This document shows, piece by piece, positions 1 to 13,300 of a stretch of DNA of 64,000 bases. The position numbers and the translations under genes are program-made. Source of the stretch: Apteryx mantelli. Lineage: Eukaryota > Chordata > Aves > Apterygiformes > Apterygidae. The notes under the pieces are model-generated. The model ran no database searches. It saw nothing but the letters and a program-made list of their open reading frames with translations, and was not told the origin of the DNA. Where the stretch lies: the NCBI RefSeq assembly GCF_036417845.1, contig NC_089983.1:26037297-26101296 (forward strand). Reading direction: 5' to 3'. Positions within the stretch are counted from its first letter, which is position 1, and every line of letters begins with the position of its first letter.

Positions 1-3000
1 AACCATTGCTGAAGATATATGCTAGGCTAAACCTCTGCTGACAGAAGCAGGGCTTGCTGCATCTCTGTTCGTCTTCAGCACTCGGCCCTTGGGATGTGGT
101 TCCCCTGCTTGCGATGAGCTAAGAGGCAGCACAACGGTGCCTGTGACGTCGCTATTTGGGAGATCGTGCCTGGCACAGAAATGACAGAACAATCCTATTA
201 AAGTAGCGTGTTGCTTTTAGCATTAAAAATAAGCATAATGTAAGAAGATGGGTGTAAGTATCCACAGTATCCTTGTTCGGGTTCCCCAGAGTCCACAGGG
301 CAGGTCTGGGGTTTTGCTCTCCAAATGCCAGCTCTTTAGCTGTGTGCGTGCTGTGTGCATGTATGTCTGCCTGCCCATCTCTCTAGCTCTGGCTCCCTTC
401 ATACACAGCAGCCAGCCTTGTTACTGGGATTTCCTTCCCCTACCTCAGGAACAAGTTTTGAAATTATATTTACTTGAAAATTTTTATTTGTGATAGTTTG
501 AGCTGTCTTAAAAGCACAGTAAATCTTCCACCTTCATATCACTCTGAGTCTTGATAAACTAGTTATATCTCCAAAGATGTGACACCAGGCAAAAGAAGCT
601 AACAAGTTCCCTTTTCATCTTGCAGAATTTTAGCACTGTGCTGTGACTCTCCAAACAGAGTCTTCCAAATAGCAGTACTTCAGGGGGAAATACACCAACA
701 TCTTTTTTTGCTTTGAATACTCATGCTGTCTGGGTCTTCTTTAATCTCTGTTCCAGGCTCACCTTTGTGATAACATTTTTCTTAAGTATTACTAACATTC
801 CCTGTTATTGTGTACCAAAACAGAGTACCCTTACTTACTTATGGACTATTCCTTCTCATCTGTTACTGTCTTGTTAAAGTGTCAGCATGTCTGTATATCT
901 GTTAAAATAGTAGCTTTTGGAGTTGTAAATATGCTGTCTCAGTCACTGTCAAAGTTAATCTGCTGTCAAAGTGTAAATACACATTCTCTAATGATGTCTC
1001 ATCTGCAGCACTCTAGTCTCTACCTGGAGTCTTCAGACTAAACTCTGCTCTTTCCTACTTGTTTATCGTCACTGGTTCCAGGGAGGCTGCCCTGGATAAT
1101 GCCTGTGCAACCCACAGGCATAGCTGTGGCACCTCATTGCCTTCAAGAGGCAAATTTAGATTTTGAACTTTAACTAACAATTTTTCTGATATACAAATGA
1201 GAGAATAGAATCGTCCTTAAGTTTCTCTAATAAGTGTCAAAAGTAATGAAATCCAAACACCATGACACTGAAGTAAGCACATCTAAGTTAAATGCATACC
1301 ACAGGACAGAGGTGAGAAGGTGTCATTTTGACAGTGATAGTACTCTGAGCAGTTAACTTGCTTTCCTTTTAACTGCCATCTTCTTGCTATTAAAGCTGTT
1401 CACTTTGATCTTGTTTAAAATGCCTTATATATATCCTTAATAGAATAGCTCTCTTGGAACTTCTCCAACTTATTTTTAAGTCTGAGTCTCTTTCCAATTT
1501 TTAAACAATATTGGCCATTAACTTTCCCCTTCCCATCCCTTTTATGACCTTCAGCTACTTTCTACTGTGCCATGGATATTTTGCCCTCAGATATGCAGTC
1601 ATCCCAAATCTCTCTCCCCTTTAGCACTTGCACTGTTCAGGAGACCTGACCCCTCTGAGGGGGTTATTTGGTCTGAATTTTAAGAAGTCCATTACCCTGT
1701 AACAGTTCCAAGGGAGCAATTTCACCTCCAAACGAGTCTGTAATCAGAAGAAGCTGCTGCTCTCCACAGTCACCAGGCAGATAAGCTAAATTTGATGGCC
1801 TTATTCTGTCTATTCAGCCGGTTACATCCTGGCTTTGAAAAACGTAGTTGAGTTGAAGCTGATCAACAGAATGAGCACAAAAAAGACATTTGCTAAACTC
1901 TAAATGCCTGATCATGAGTTTGGATATGCCAGATCTGATCATTCACCCAAAACTAGTGTTTGGGTCCTGAAAGCTCTTGTCCCAGATCTGACAAAGCATT
2001 TCAACCCCAGGTAGGTTGAGAATTATTAAGAGATTATTGTTTCCAGCAACAATTTAAGTTCTCAGCTTGTCTCCAGGATATAAGTTGCTGCCTACCCCCT
2101 TGCCCTTGCCATCTCCCCAGAGAGGCGTGAAAGCTGTGCGAGTTTCATCAGAGTGCTGAGTCAGCAGTTCCTGTTTCCACAGCTGAAGCAAACCACAGTG
2201 GGGACAGGACAGTAGGGTGAAAGAGTACGTGTAACACAGGACCCACAAGGTGCCTGACACTGTGCTGGTATCAGCAAAAGGAAGCATATTATACCCCTGA
2301 AATGTTTGTTTTCTGGTATGCTGGCATGTGAGATGTCACTGTTAAAGTCACCATTAGTTTAGCACAGCAGAAATGCTTCTGACACTGGATGCATTTAAAA
2401 GGTTGCTATACTTGGATCCAGTCAGAAGACCTCACTTCTTTATATGTTAACAAGGGCTAGATAAAGTCTAGCACAGCTTCCAGGCCTCTAGGCATGCTGC
2501 TGGAAAAAAATTCCTTAAAAATAGAAACTCTGTGGCTTGTCATAATTGTGAAATTAGTACAAAGTCTTCCAAGCTGCTCTCAGATGAATGTTGCATGTAC
2601 GCAGACTTCTAACAAACCTCTGGAGTATTCCCCCCCTGCTTTCTGGGAATCAAAGTCCAACTACAGGCAGGGCAATCATGGACTGTTTTGCAAAAGATTC
2701 GCTAAAACAATCATACTTCACTTCCTGATCCAGCACAAAAGACAGGCAGAACTATGGAAAATAACAAAGCTGCAAGCAATGATTTCCACGATCGTTCTGA
2801 GAGCCCTGATGATTTTAGACAGCTGTAGGTGGGCTGTCTGCAGCACGTGTGAGAGAACAGAACACGGACAGGACAATTCCTGATACCCCGGCGTGCCAGA
2901 ATCCGACCAACAGAAGAGACTACAGAAGGGTCTGCAGGCCAGCGCAGAGCTGCAGCGATGGGTCAGCCAGTGGATTCCCCATAGGGGCAGAATGCCTTTC

Positions 3001-4740
3001 TAGCAAGGGTTGCTGTCGTTTCCCGTCATCCCTGCACAGACCTCTCACCACAGCACATCTTCCCAGCCACTGCAGCGGGCTCCAACAACCAAGCAGAGCT
3101 GGATCAACGCTTGTTACTTAGCCCATATGGAGTGTCGAACAAACACATCACATGATATTCCTCCAGTACATAGTCAAGAGGGAGCTGTTTGCCTGTAGGT
3201 GATTTTAAAACTGTTTTCACCTAATGCAATGACCCAAATACAGTGTGCAGTGCTTGGGAACCTCATGTGGATTTGTGACCCGTGACCCTCTTTAGGGAGC
3301 TTGAGGTCTGAGAGTCCATAAAGGGAGTAAACACAGAGTACCTCTGGTTTTTCCATTTGTGAGGCCCATAATTTTTGTTTGTGAACTTGTCTAACTTGTG
3401 GCGGGGGGACAGAAGAGGGTAGGGGAAAAAATTGTACATGCTTTGTGTCAGTGTTGTAATGCCCCAAGCATGCAATGACACAAAACCAGAGAAATGGACT
3501 ACATAAAAGGCTGAAAAAGTTTGAAACCTTTAACTGAAGGCAAATCAGCACTGCTGTTGCTCTCAGTACAGCACATCTCACAATAATACTGTCTTTGGGC
3601 AACTGGTAATCTCTTGGTCAAAACATGAAAGTAAATTGTAACAGGTTAACTCAGCACACAGATCACTGAGTATTTGACCTTGTGACATGCTGTTACAAGG
3701 GAACGTAGAATGTATTTACATTTTTCTGGACGTCTTTCTCTCACATTCATGTATTTTAGACAATAGTGTTTTACAGCTACTGAGCTGGACCATGCTTAAG
3801 CATGGCGTAAACAAAAAAATCCAACTACCTCCAAAATGTGAAATGGCACAAGAACAAAAGTATGTGGGAACAAAGATTATTTTGGCTCAAATAGGCACCC
3901 AAGACATCTCTCTCACCTTTCAAACCTTACTCCTACCTGCCCAAGCTACTCTATCACATGTATTTGGGGCATTTTTCCATTCAAGATCTCAGCACTGGAC
4001 CCAAAGACAATAACGGAAGTTTTCCTTCTAGAAAACTTAGTCAAGCTTAGAGGGCAAAGGAAGCAGAATCTATTGCTTGTCTGATAAAGCGATTTCTACA
4101 TAAGTGAGTTAATTGAGGTAAGAAGAACAAATCCCTCCTGGGTTATCATCTAAAGAGGGGTAATTGACCTTCCCACACCTCCACATACTGCAGATCTTAA
4201 AAGAGAAAATGTGAGTACCTCTGTCCCACAGTTTAATTATGTTTCTGCTGCGCTGCACATGTGTCTGCCCACTGCACTGCCATCCCTGAGCTCCGCTATT
4301 CATCCCCTGCTGGCTGTTATCAAGGCCATCGGAGGCAGGTAAAGAAACATGCAAGTATGGTATCTTCCTTGAGCAGTGTCTTGAGAGCTCTGTGGGCAAA
4401 CAGAGCATCAGGAGCTGCGGTGAGAGGAGCATCTGCTCAAAGGCCTTTGGGACTTATTACTTTCCTAGAAGGATGGGGCAACGCCGAGGAGGCTCAGGTA
4501 GCGCACAGGGCACGTTTCACCTGCGCAACTCGCTGCCACGCGCTGTTACAGAGGCCAAACAACTAGCAGCAGCCAAAAAGAAGAGCCACTGACACAGATA
4601 ACGAGCGTAACCAGGGCCCCAGTGAGACTTTAAAAAACAGTATGATCCCCTGGAAAAGCTGCCGATATTCACAGTTCAGGCCACACGTAGCACTTGGGGA
4701 CCTGCAAGCCTTTCCCCGTAATCTGGTTATCTCACAGCCT
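1..4740. other. Upstream intergenic sequence, no gene recognised
   Basis: The open frames here are short, start at arbitrary ATGs, and show no recognisable domain, codon bias or splice-flanked exon structure. Composition is AT-moderate until GC content rises sharply near 4745. From human synteny, recalled and not visible here, CHRNA1 would lie on this side. I could not identify any of its coding exons, so at most distal 3' flank is present. Confidence 0.5.
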
Positions 4741-4986
4741 CTGCCTAGTTCTAACTTCCAGGGGGTGGCGGAGACGGAGGGTGCGGGCAGGGCGCGCTTC
4801 AGGCGAGGAGCAGCCTCGGCCGGGCCCGGGGCCGCTGCCCAGCGCCCGCCCCCGCGCCCCCCTGGCCCGGCTCCCGGCTCCCGGCGGCGGGGCCCGGCGC
4901 CCCCGCGCCCCGCTCGGGGCCGCGGCGTGCGCGGGCGGCGCCCCAGAGCCGCCCCGCCGGCGCTTCCTGCGCCGCGCCGCGGCCGC

Positions 4987-4995
4987 TATAAATAG
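4987..4995 (+). promoter_or_regulatory. WIPF1: TATA box (TATAAATAG)
   Basis: TATAAATAG is a near-perfect TATA element and stands out because it lies in otherwise GC-only sequence. At the usual spacing of about 30 nt, transcription would start near 5015-5020, just upstream of the exon 1 donor at 5086. An ATG at 5010 lies between the box and the predicted start. Confidence 0.7.
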
Positions 4996-5016
4996 CCGCC
5001 CGGCCCAACATGCCCC

Positions 5017-5085
5017 GGCCGCCGCAGCGGCTGCAGCGCCGCCGGGAGCCGCGTCCCTGCCGCGGCGGAGCGCGCCCGGAGCGCG
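5017..5085 (+). other. WIPF1: Untranslated exon 1 (approximate 5' end)
   Basis: The 3' end is set by the donor GCGCG|GTAAGC at 5085/5086. The 5' end is inferred from the TATA box and could be off by tens of bases. The exon is about 70 nt. Spliced to the acceptor at 45695/45696 it gives a short 5' UTR. If transcription begins before 5010, the exon also contains an ATG whose frame stays open into the WIPF1 coding sequence (see findings). Confidence 0.55.
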
Positions 5086-8000
5086 GTAAGCGAGCGGGCC
5101 GGGCCGGGGGTCGCGCCCACCGCCGGGGGAGGCGGCGGCGGCGGCTGCCGGGCGAGCCCGGGAGCGCGGGGCGGCACCGGCGCCGGCCGGCGGGGCCCGC
5201 TCCTCCCGGCTCCTGGCGGCCTCTGCCCCCGCCTGCGCGCAGCGCGCCCGCGGAGCGGGGCCAGCACCCGCGCAAAGCCGGGGGCCGCGGGCGGGCGGAT
5301 GGGCGGGCGGCGCGCCTTGCTCTGCTCCGCTCCGCTCCGCTTCGGCGCGGGGAGAGCGGCCGCGGCCGCCCGCGGGAGCTGAGCCGCGCTTCGTGCCTGT
5401 CTGCTCTTTCTCTCTCTTCTTCCAGAGCTCTCTGTCTCGGGCTTGGACGCGCTCCTGCCTCTGAAGCTGTTCCCGCTCCTCCCAGCCGCCCCGCGCTCCC
5501 TGGGTTAGGATCACTCCCTGCTTTCCGTTGCTTTCACGCTTTCCCCGGGGGTCGGTGTGTGCAGGGGACGGAGGATGGCGATGGAGGCAGCCTAGCCTCT
5601 GGGCTGTGCCCCGAGCCCCCCTTGGCAGCTCGAGCGCGCCTCAGCCCTGAGCAGCACCGTTTGGCTGCCGGCCCTCGCGTCCCTCCCTGCTGCGGTACGT
5701 CCCGGGCCCTGAGCCTGGGGTCAGGCCGATGGGGTGGTGAGGGCCCTGTGTGGGCATGACATGTGCAGCACCCAAACAGGGCACTGCTACAGTAGTTAGC
5801 TCATGCAGATATTTGTTGCAGCCTTCCTCCCTCAGGTGCTTTGATCTGCAGTAAATGTTAAGCTGAAGTTTGTAGTTAAAACTTTGCAGTGGAGACGAAC
5901 AAAGTGGTTCTCTGCCATCAGAGCAAACTCTCAGGGGCTTTTTGAGGGAGTCAAGTTTGAGAACTTCAAGTAAACAACGTTAAAGCTTTGGCTTGTTTCC
6001 GCATTTGTCTGTCCCTGCTACTCTTGTGGCTACACTTAATCTTTTAATAAAAACATACTCTGCAGCACAGGATTATATCACTTCTATGAAAGTACATGTT
6101 CTTCAGGCTGCTAACTTGTGCCCTGCTCAGGCCTCACATTTAAAGCAAAATAATGCAGAACTTGTCTCTGACGTTAGGTAGGATTTGCTTATTCAGGAGT
6201 CCACCATAAGGCACTCTTAAATCACTCTTCTATTCTTGTAGTGCTCCCCAAAGAAAGCGGCATCGTAAGTCCTTGACTTGAGCAGCTTTTCTCAGTCTCG
6301 AGCTCTAGAGAATGGGCAATGGGTGCTGCTCCTCCTCATTCGTGCCCTGTTTCACTGGTCTTTTTTGCTTTTTCCTCTGTTTCTTCCTGTCAGTTACCTC
6401 CTTCAAGCCTGATTTTAGGAGCACAATGTGGGGGCTTAAGCTGGCTGTGTGAAAAAGAAGAGGTCTTGTCAGAGTTTGTTTGGCCTCTGCATGTTACCAA
6501 TAATGTATTCATACCTGATACTTTTCCAGCTTGGGAACCATGGTTTAAAGAGGGGCATGAAGGATTGCAGCACTAGTGTGGAGGAACTTGCTCTGGTAAC
6601 ATGCCTCCTTCCTGGGCGAAAGGTGCAACCCTTTCACTGAGACCTTGGGCAGAGGGTGAAGCTTTGGTGCTTGTTTCTCCATCTAACCCAGCGTCTGCTC
6701 CTCATGTTAGGCACGAGGAAGACTGAGCTGGCATGTACTTTCTTTCCCCTTTGCTGGAGCACACGAGGGGAAGGACTATGCGAGGAGGAAATACAGCTGT
6801 TAGAGTACTTCTGCCCTCTGTGCAGCAGGAACATGTGAGCGGAGAACAGATGCACAAAGATTCAGGAAGAGCATGAGAAAGAAGCAGAGGGACAGGAGAA
6901 AGCTACAAATAGAGAGGAAAACTCTTTACTTGTGTAGAAACTCCTGTTACAAAATCTGTTTAGGGCCAGAGCAAATGTTCTAAAAACATGATTGCATATC
7001 TCTATTTTTTTTTTCTTTTCCCCCTTTAATAAGAGTCCCCATTATTGTTCCTCCACAAACTGCTGCATTTAATCCTGCTAGCACTGAGTGTGTTTCTTCC
7101 TGCACTCTTCTGGGCTCTTTGGTATCCTCTGACTTCGAGCTGAGCAGGATGTTGTCCTTAGTGCATGTCTGTCAACTATGTAGACCTTCATGCTGCCACA
7201 TGAATGATTACTTCCATAATTGGTTAAGGCAAGATTCCTAGGGATGTAAAGTGAGATGCTAATCCAGACCCACCACAGGAACTGGTGTGCGTGTGAGTTC
7301 CTTGGGGCAAGGACTGTCCCCTGGAGGATGCAGTTACCCTGCCCACCACCTGTGGTGGAGCGGAGGGAGCTCTGCCCTGCTCCCGTCCCTCCCACGTCTC
7401 TCTGATATCAGCTCTCTGGCCACTTGTTCCTTCCCCTGTGCTGCAGCTCATCGAACCCTATCTCAGTTATTTGTGAGGTTGTGCTGCAACTGAACTGCTG
7501 AAAAGTTCAGCAATCCAGGTTAAAAATCTCCCTCCAAAAGGGAGAGGTGAGGAAGAGTAATTATTCTGCCTGTTTGTACAACTGTCCTCTGTCAGCCCTG
7601 TGCTGCCTTTTTCTCCCTGTACTTGATACTGCTCACTCCAGCAAATGGGGGTTAAAACAGTTTAAGCTCTCTAGCTTCACTCTAACTTCTGTTGCTGCCT
7701 TAGTATTTCTACTGAAATTACACTTTCTATGGTATTACATTACACTCTTCAAGAGCATCAGATAGCAAGATGCTGTCTCTTGGGGTTGTATTGCTAAAGA
7801 CTGCTAGCCCTTCTTTCTTGAAGAGAAGTCCAGAGTTATCACAAAACTGCATCAGGACTTTAGGGCTCATGCAATAGAGGCAGAATTGGAAGTGTGCATC
7901 TAAAGAAAGGTATTTGCTAAAAGGGACCATCTCCCACCTGTGACGTATGTTTTACCTTTGCATCAGATGAGCTTTGGATCCTCCTCACTGGAGAGGCTGC

Positions 8001-10108
8001 TGAGAGGCAGGAGCTAAACAAATCTCTCTGGGAAGGAAGTGTGTTGCAGTGTTACTATCCATTACTTACAGTGCATAAAGTTCTAGTAACTGTTAGCTTT
8101 CAGCCTTGCTTGTATCACCAGCAAGCTTTTTTGGAGGAAGAAAAGAGCGTATGTTTGGTCAGTGCTGTCTGGCAAATGTGATGCAACTCATAGGACTCCT
8201 TTAGAGGTGGGTATGCTGTTCCTGGTGTACATACATTCTAGTAAAATATCTTCATGCTGCCACCAGCCCTTAGAAATTTGCTATGCTCTTGATTATCTTG
8301 AATCTCCATCAAGATAATGGACTTGCGTATGGAAACCATGAGAAACAATGATGCAGTAATGAGTGAGGGTGGAAGGGGAAACTTTAAAGAAAGTTTATGC
8401 TCTTGCCAACACAAACATAAGTGTTTTTGGCCACAATTAAAATATGTGAACTCTTGTAAAATTTTAAATCTGATTAAATGTTTTTGTATTCTTTCTACTG
8501 ATTTCTCTTATTCTTGGCTCTTGTCATTTTCTCCTTTTCTTCATGTGGTGCACTCTTACACTTCATCTGTTGGAGCTGTTATAGAGAGAGGCTGTCAGGT
8601 ATCTTTGTTCAAAATGAGTAGTTGTAGTTGCATTTGGCAGAGGTGGGGGAGGGAGCATTTCTTCTATTGAAAGAAAACGGATCTTATTCTGGTAGAACAG
8701 ATCACAGTAGTACCAAGGATGAGAACACTAGGAGCGGCAGTAAATCTTCAAGGCAGCTGTTTATCTTCTGTGCCACAAAGTGTGCAACTAACAATCTACT
8801 TATTTAGTTCCTCACTTCAAAGGTGTGCATGAAATATCTGTCTGTTATTGAATAATAATTGCTGATCTGTTAGTTGGCAAATAGCCAGAAAAGGGATTAT
8901 TAGGAACTAAATCTAACAAAGATGTCCACAACCATGCTCTAGTAGAAGGTTTTGTTTAAAATATTTTGGATGCTTGCAGTGACCAGTACGATAGCAGGGT
9001 AGTGTGTAATACCAGCCAGCATGCTGGCCATTCCAATGTGGTGTGTTGACTATAAAATGGGAAAAATGCAGACCTACTACAGCACAGCTTCAATAAACTT
9101 ATTTCCTGAGTGCAGCTGTTAGGACAGCACAAGACAGCACTTGTAGAAAACATAGCTAGGTATCTGAGGAGGAGGAAGTCAATAGTTTAGTTGCTCTGTT
9201 GCAATGCTTTCCAAGCAGAATGTGGCTGCTGCTGAGATGTGAAATCTGAATCTTAAAAGGAGGACTTTCACTGGAATTAACCCCGGACATCAGGGCTCTG
9301 AAACATACAGTGGAAAATTGTTGCCGCTGTTTAGCGTTACACAGATGCAGGCCTGAAAGAGTTGCTGTCCTTGGGTCTCGGCCATCTCGGCTTAATGAGA
9401 TCGGTGAAGTGTCTCTAAGGCTGGAGGCGTAAGTAGTAAGGGAGCAGTTTCATCAAAATCTGAGAGATCAAAAGTTCAGAATAGAAAGTTTCCTTATTCC
9501 TGGAAGGAGATAAACGGGAAGCACAAGGAGTAGCAGTTTGAAAGTCTCTCTTTTGTAACACTTAACTCCATTGTAACCTCTTTAGGAGTTTCTACATTTG
9601 GTTTCAATTACACTTTGGATTTAAACTGTTTAATTTTGTAACTCTATAAGCTCCTGATATTTAACCTGTTTATGCAGCACCCATCATCTTTAATCTCTTC
9701 AGTGTGTGTAGCTCCTGCCGTTTTGCTTCTGGGACTCTGTCCATATGAAGAGCTCTCCTGTCTTCAAATGCCCATTTTCATGAGTGGGCTGTCTTCCTCA
9801 TTTGAGCCCAACTTCAGCATCTCTCTCCTGCTAGAGAAACTACAGGATAGTCTTTAATAGGAAGAAAGGAGGTTAAGATAAAAGCTCTCGCTAGCTTCAG
9901 CTGGCTTGAAATAGGTTGTGATAATTCTCCTGTGATAATTTCAAGAAGTGGGGTGATTCTTTTTCTCCCTCCTTCTAATATTCTGGCGAGTGCTGTGTGT
10001 GAATGATAATGCTGAAATCCTTTTGCCACAAAGAACGGACACAGTGGAGCAGACTTTTTAGTGAGTTTTCCTGAACCCTGACATAACAGCACCAGAAGTG
10101 AGCCCTAG

Positions 10109-10365
10109 GAAGAAATTACATTTCTCTGCTTGTTCTACTGTATTCTACAAAAACTGCCAGCAAGATCCTCCACAATGAGGGTGGCCAAGCACTGAAACAG
10201 GCTGTCCAGAGATGTTGTGGAGTCCATCCTTGCAGGTGCTTCAAACTCAACAGGGTGAGGCCCAAGCAACCTGCTCTAGCTGTAGTTGTCCCTGCTCTGA
10301 ACCCGATGAGCTGCAGCGGTTCCCTCTCAGAAGTCACTGAAGTGACTCTGACTCTATTCTCCATT
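10109..10365 (+). repeat. CR1 LINE 3'-end fragment
   Basis: The order of blocks matches the avian CR1 3' end: GAAGAAATT, then GAGGGTGGCCAAGCACTGAAACAG, a CTGTCCAGAGATGTTGTGGAGTCC block, a CAACCTGCTCTAG block and a closing GTCCCTGCTCTGAAC stretch. Each is a few substitutions from the CR1 consensus as I recall it. It is 5'-truncated, as most CR1 copies are, lies in sense orientation, and has lost a clean terminal ATTCTATG repeat. This is the clearest sign that the host is a bird or close reptilian relative. Confidence 0.85.
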
Positions 10366-13300
10366 TCTGTGTTACTGCATGAACATGGCTGCTTTTGTCA
10401 GTCACCAGAACATCTGGGAAGAAAAGTGGTCTCAAAGTATCCAAAAATGTCCTTAAGAAGTCCTAATAAAGACATCTGAAAGCAGAGTGAATAGAGAAGC
10501 GTAGTGTGGGCAAACTGCTTTACCTGAAGTCTTGTAGCAGTAACAGTGCCGGGAAAGGATGGTGAACCTCCTGACTGGCAGGCTAGTGACTTAGAGTTAA
10601 AAGATACTGTCTTGCAACATAAAACCGTCCCTTCCCCTACTCAACTACTTTCAGAGCACTGAAAAATGGAGACTGCTTTTGCCCTCTAAAAGTTTGCTTT
10701 TTTTTTTTGCTTTATCTGTCAAATTCATAGCATTTTTAATACTGAAGAATAGTTTATTGCATTGACTTTTTTAGGAAACACTGAGAACATTAGATCTGGA
10801 AAAGAATTTGATGAAATAAAGACAAGAGCTGCAATGGAAATTTTTAGAAAGTGATGTTATTCCCAGTTTGCTGCATAACAATTAATCTCTTCTTTTAAGA
10901 GAGGAAAAGAGCAAAGGAAGTTATACACTGAATCCAAGTTTGAATCTCTCTTTGTTTAAAAAACAAAAATCACTTAAACTTTTTTATGTGGAAATTGAGA
11001 AGAAAACAGATCAGCATTTTCAAGAGTGCTGTAGAAGGAGTTAAGCTGTGAGTTAACTGCATCTGTGTTTCAAATCCAAAAGCTGTGAACAAGGCACCAT
11101 TCAGATCTTTAGTTATAAGTTATGCTGAATTCCTTATGCTCTGTTTGTTTGAATTCTATTGAGAGAAGAAAAAATCATAGATTTAAAAAAAATCAATACT
11201 CTTGTTTCAGTAGCTTGTTTTTGAAGTGATGGAGGAGGATTCTGCTTTCCCATCTTTATTTGTCTAGCACTTATGCAGGTCATCTGCTAATTATTAGCAG
11301 CTGTGAAACTATTGGGTTACATAAGTGTAGCTAAAAGTCAGTGAAGCCTTGCATCATTCAGCAGATCTGTCCATCAACTGTATACCAGAATAACAGATTG
11401 GTTTTGTAACTTACTTGTTATGGGCATCTAAATACGGAGATGGCATCAGCAGGCATGGAAAGAGGGGAAATCCTTTAAGACGTAGAAATCGGATACAATA
11501 ATGTGTTATTTCATTGTCACCACAATCTGTTGTCCGATTATGCCTGTGCATTGCCATCCTCTGAAGGGAGCTGTGTGTCAGAGTAAAGCCCCGCGGCAGC
11601 TGAGCCCGACAACTGCGCAGCGCTGGCCTGCCCGGGCAGCTTTGCTTGGGATGGGGCTGGGGCTCCTGCCAGGCTGCCCTGGAAGCAAGGCAAGTGCAAG
11701 TGCCTCGAGATGCATTGCAGATAAGCCACACTCAGTGATACAGCTGAATACAACAAACTGCATTAAACTTTAGAAAAGTTGTCTTTAAGATGGGACACAC
11801 ATACAGCTGAGAACTTACATGTGCGTGTACAAGGGCGTGCTGGCAGAGCAAGGCCCAAGCTGGCTGACCCCAGCCGTCCCTCCCAGCTTATAACACTGTC
11901 TCGGCACACCCCAGTTTGGTTGGCAGAGCAAGAGTCTTCTCACTGAAACCTGGGGGTATGTAGAAGACTTAATCTCCTGGAGTTTTACATACTATATCAT
12001 AGTCTATCTAATGAATTTTCTGACCCAGACTTCAGTTTTGTGTTTTTGAATTCTCATGTCTGTCTTGTCCTCTCTGCTTTGGGGGTTGAAGGACCTCCAT
12101 AGACATGAGAGTGTTTAAATGGCTCTGAGTGCAGTGCTGTCAAATATGCAAAATATACAATTCTTGAAATATTTTTTTCTTGGAACTCATTTTACCTTCT
12201 TAATATCCAGCAAATACAGTGTCCCTGCAGACCACAGACCCTGCACCAGTGACTCGGAGCTGTGCCCTAGCCACTTTTTTAAGAAACTGGAAGAGGAGTT
12301 TGCCTGAGTCTCCATTCTTTTCACAACTCCTTTTAGGAAATGATGTGAACTGTTAAGTGTGAGCTGCTGCCCTAGATCAGTGGTCTTTCTCTATCATTTC
12401 TACTGTGAGAAAAACAAATTGTCTCATTAGCTCACCTTACTTTGGCATTCCCTGAAAGATCATGGACCTTCATAACAGCCCTCACATTACCCTAGTCCCT
12501 GAGGAAGGATTTGCTCTTAAAGGTAGCTTGTAAACTCCAGCTGCTGTTCTCTCTTCAGAGCCATGAGAAGGTGGTACGAATTAGGACTGTTTTATGACCC
12601 CTTTTTTGTTAAGGGAATCTCTACTGAACGACAAAAAAAAAAAAATCAGTCTGACCTTTAGTTTTAGTATCTGTAACATTCAAAATATAGCCTTTCTAAA
12701 ACAAATTTCCAGAGTACTGGAAAAACCTTCCTTTTATGAGTAATGTAATCAGAATGGTAACTGGCTTCATAACTGGCATCAGCTAGGTAGCTTTTTTTAT
12801 TGGAAAGGTGTGGGTGAAGAAAGATTTCCTCCAGGGGAGTTGGAGGGAGGGAAGGTATATTTAAAGCCATTTCCCCCTTACCTCCTGTCTGGGGAAATGT
12901 TTGCTAGAAAACAGCTAGTAATTCAAGGATACTGCTTTGGCCTTTCAGATCAAATTTGATAGACTGCAGTTTGGCCAACATGGACAGCATCAGCCATGCA
13001 GTGCTTAGCTGTGCAGTGCACTTTTTAATTTGCACTAAATAATTGGTCTTCCTGAGCCAGTCGTTTCAGTTACTGCTTTCCTAGCTTCCTGATGTACCCA
13101 GTGGGTGAGGAGCCTGTGTCCTGCTGGCTCCTGTTCTCACTTGCTTGACCTTTTGGGGGGTCTTTTTCCCTTGCGCCTAGTGCCAGTCTTAGCTCTTTGC
13201 GGTAAAGTGTTTTCCCTTTTTGTGTAGTCTGTCATGTCCCTGGTTTCCAGCAGTCCCTACGAGAGCAGATGAGAGAGCAAAGGGAAATTCCTACTTAGCC

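Larger units (their letters stand above)
4745..5730 (+). promoter_or_regulatory. WIPF1: CpG-island promoter, probably of WIPF1
   Basis: About 1 kb of very high GC with dense CpG sits abruptly inside AT-rich DNA. It holds a TATA box (4987), GC boxes such as CCCGCCCCCGC at 4845-4855 and GGGGCGG at 5168-5174, and a good splice donor (5085/5086) on the + strand. A CpG island covering a TATA box and a short donor-terminated exon is a typical vertebrate 5' end. WIPF1 is the only gene seen downstream on this strand, and mammalian WIPF1 also has an untranslated first exon and a long first intron. Assignment to WIPF1 is an inference from order and strand. The region is GC-rich enough that long open frames occur on both strands without meaning. 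Confidence 0.75.

Noticed and set aside
4732..5759. Long open frames on both strands across the promoter CpG island
   Set aside because: Stop codons are rare in such GC-rich DNA. The translations are low-complexity Arg/Ala/Pro/Gly, and the + frame runs straight through the exon 1 donor. Only the part within exon 1 is kept, as a finding.
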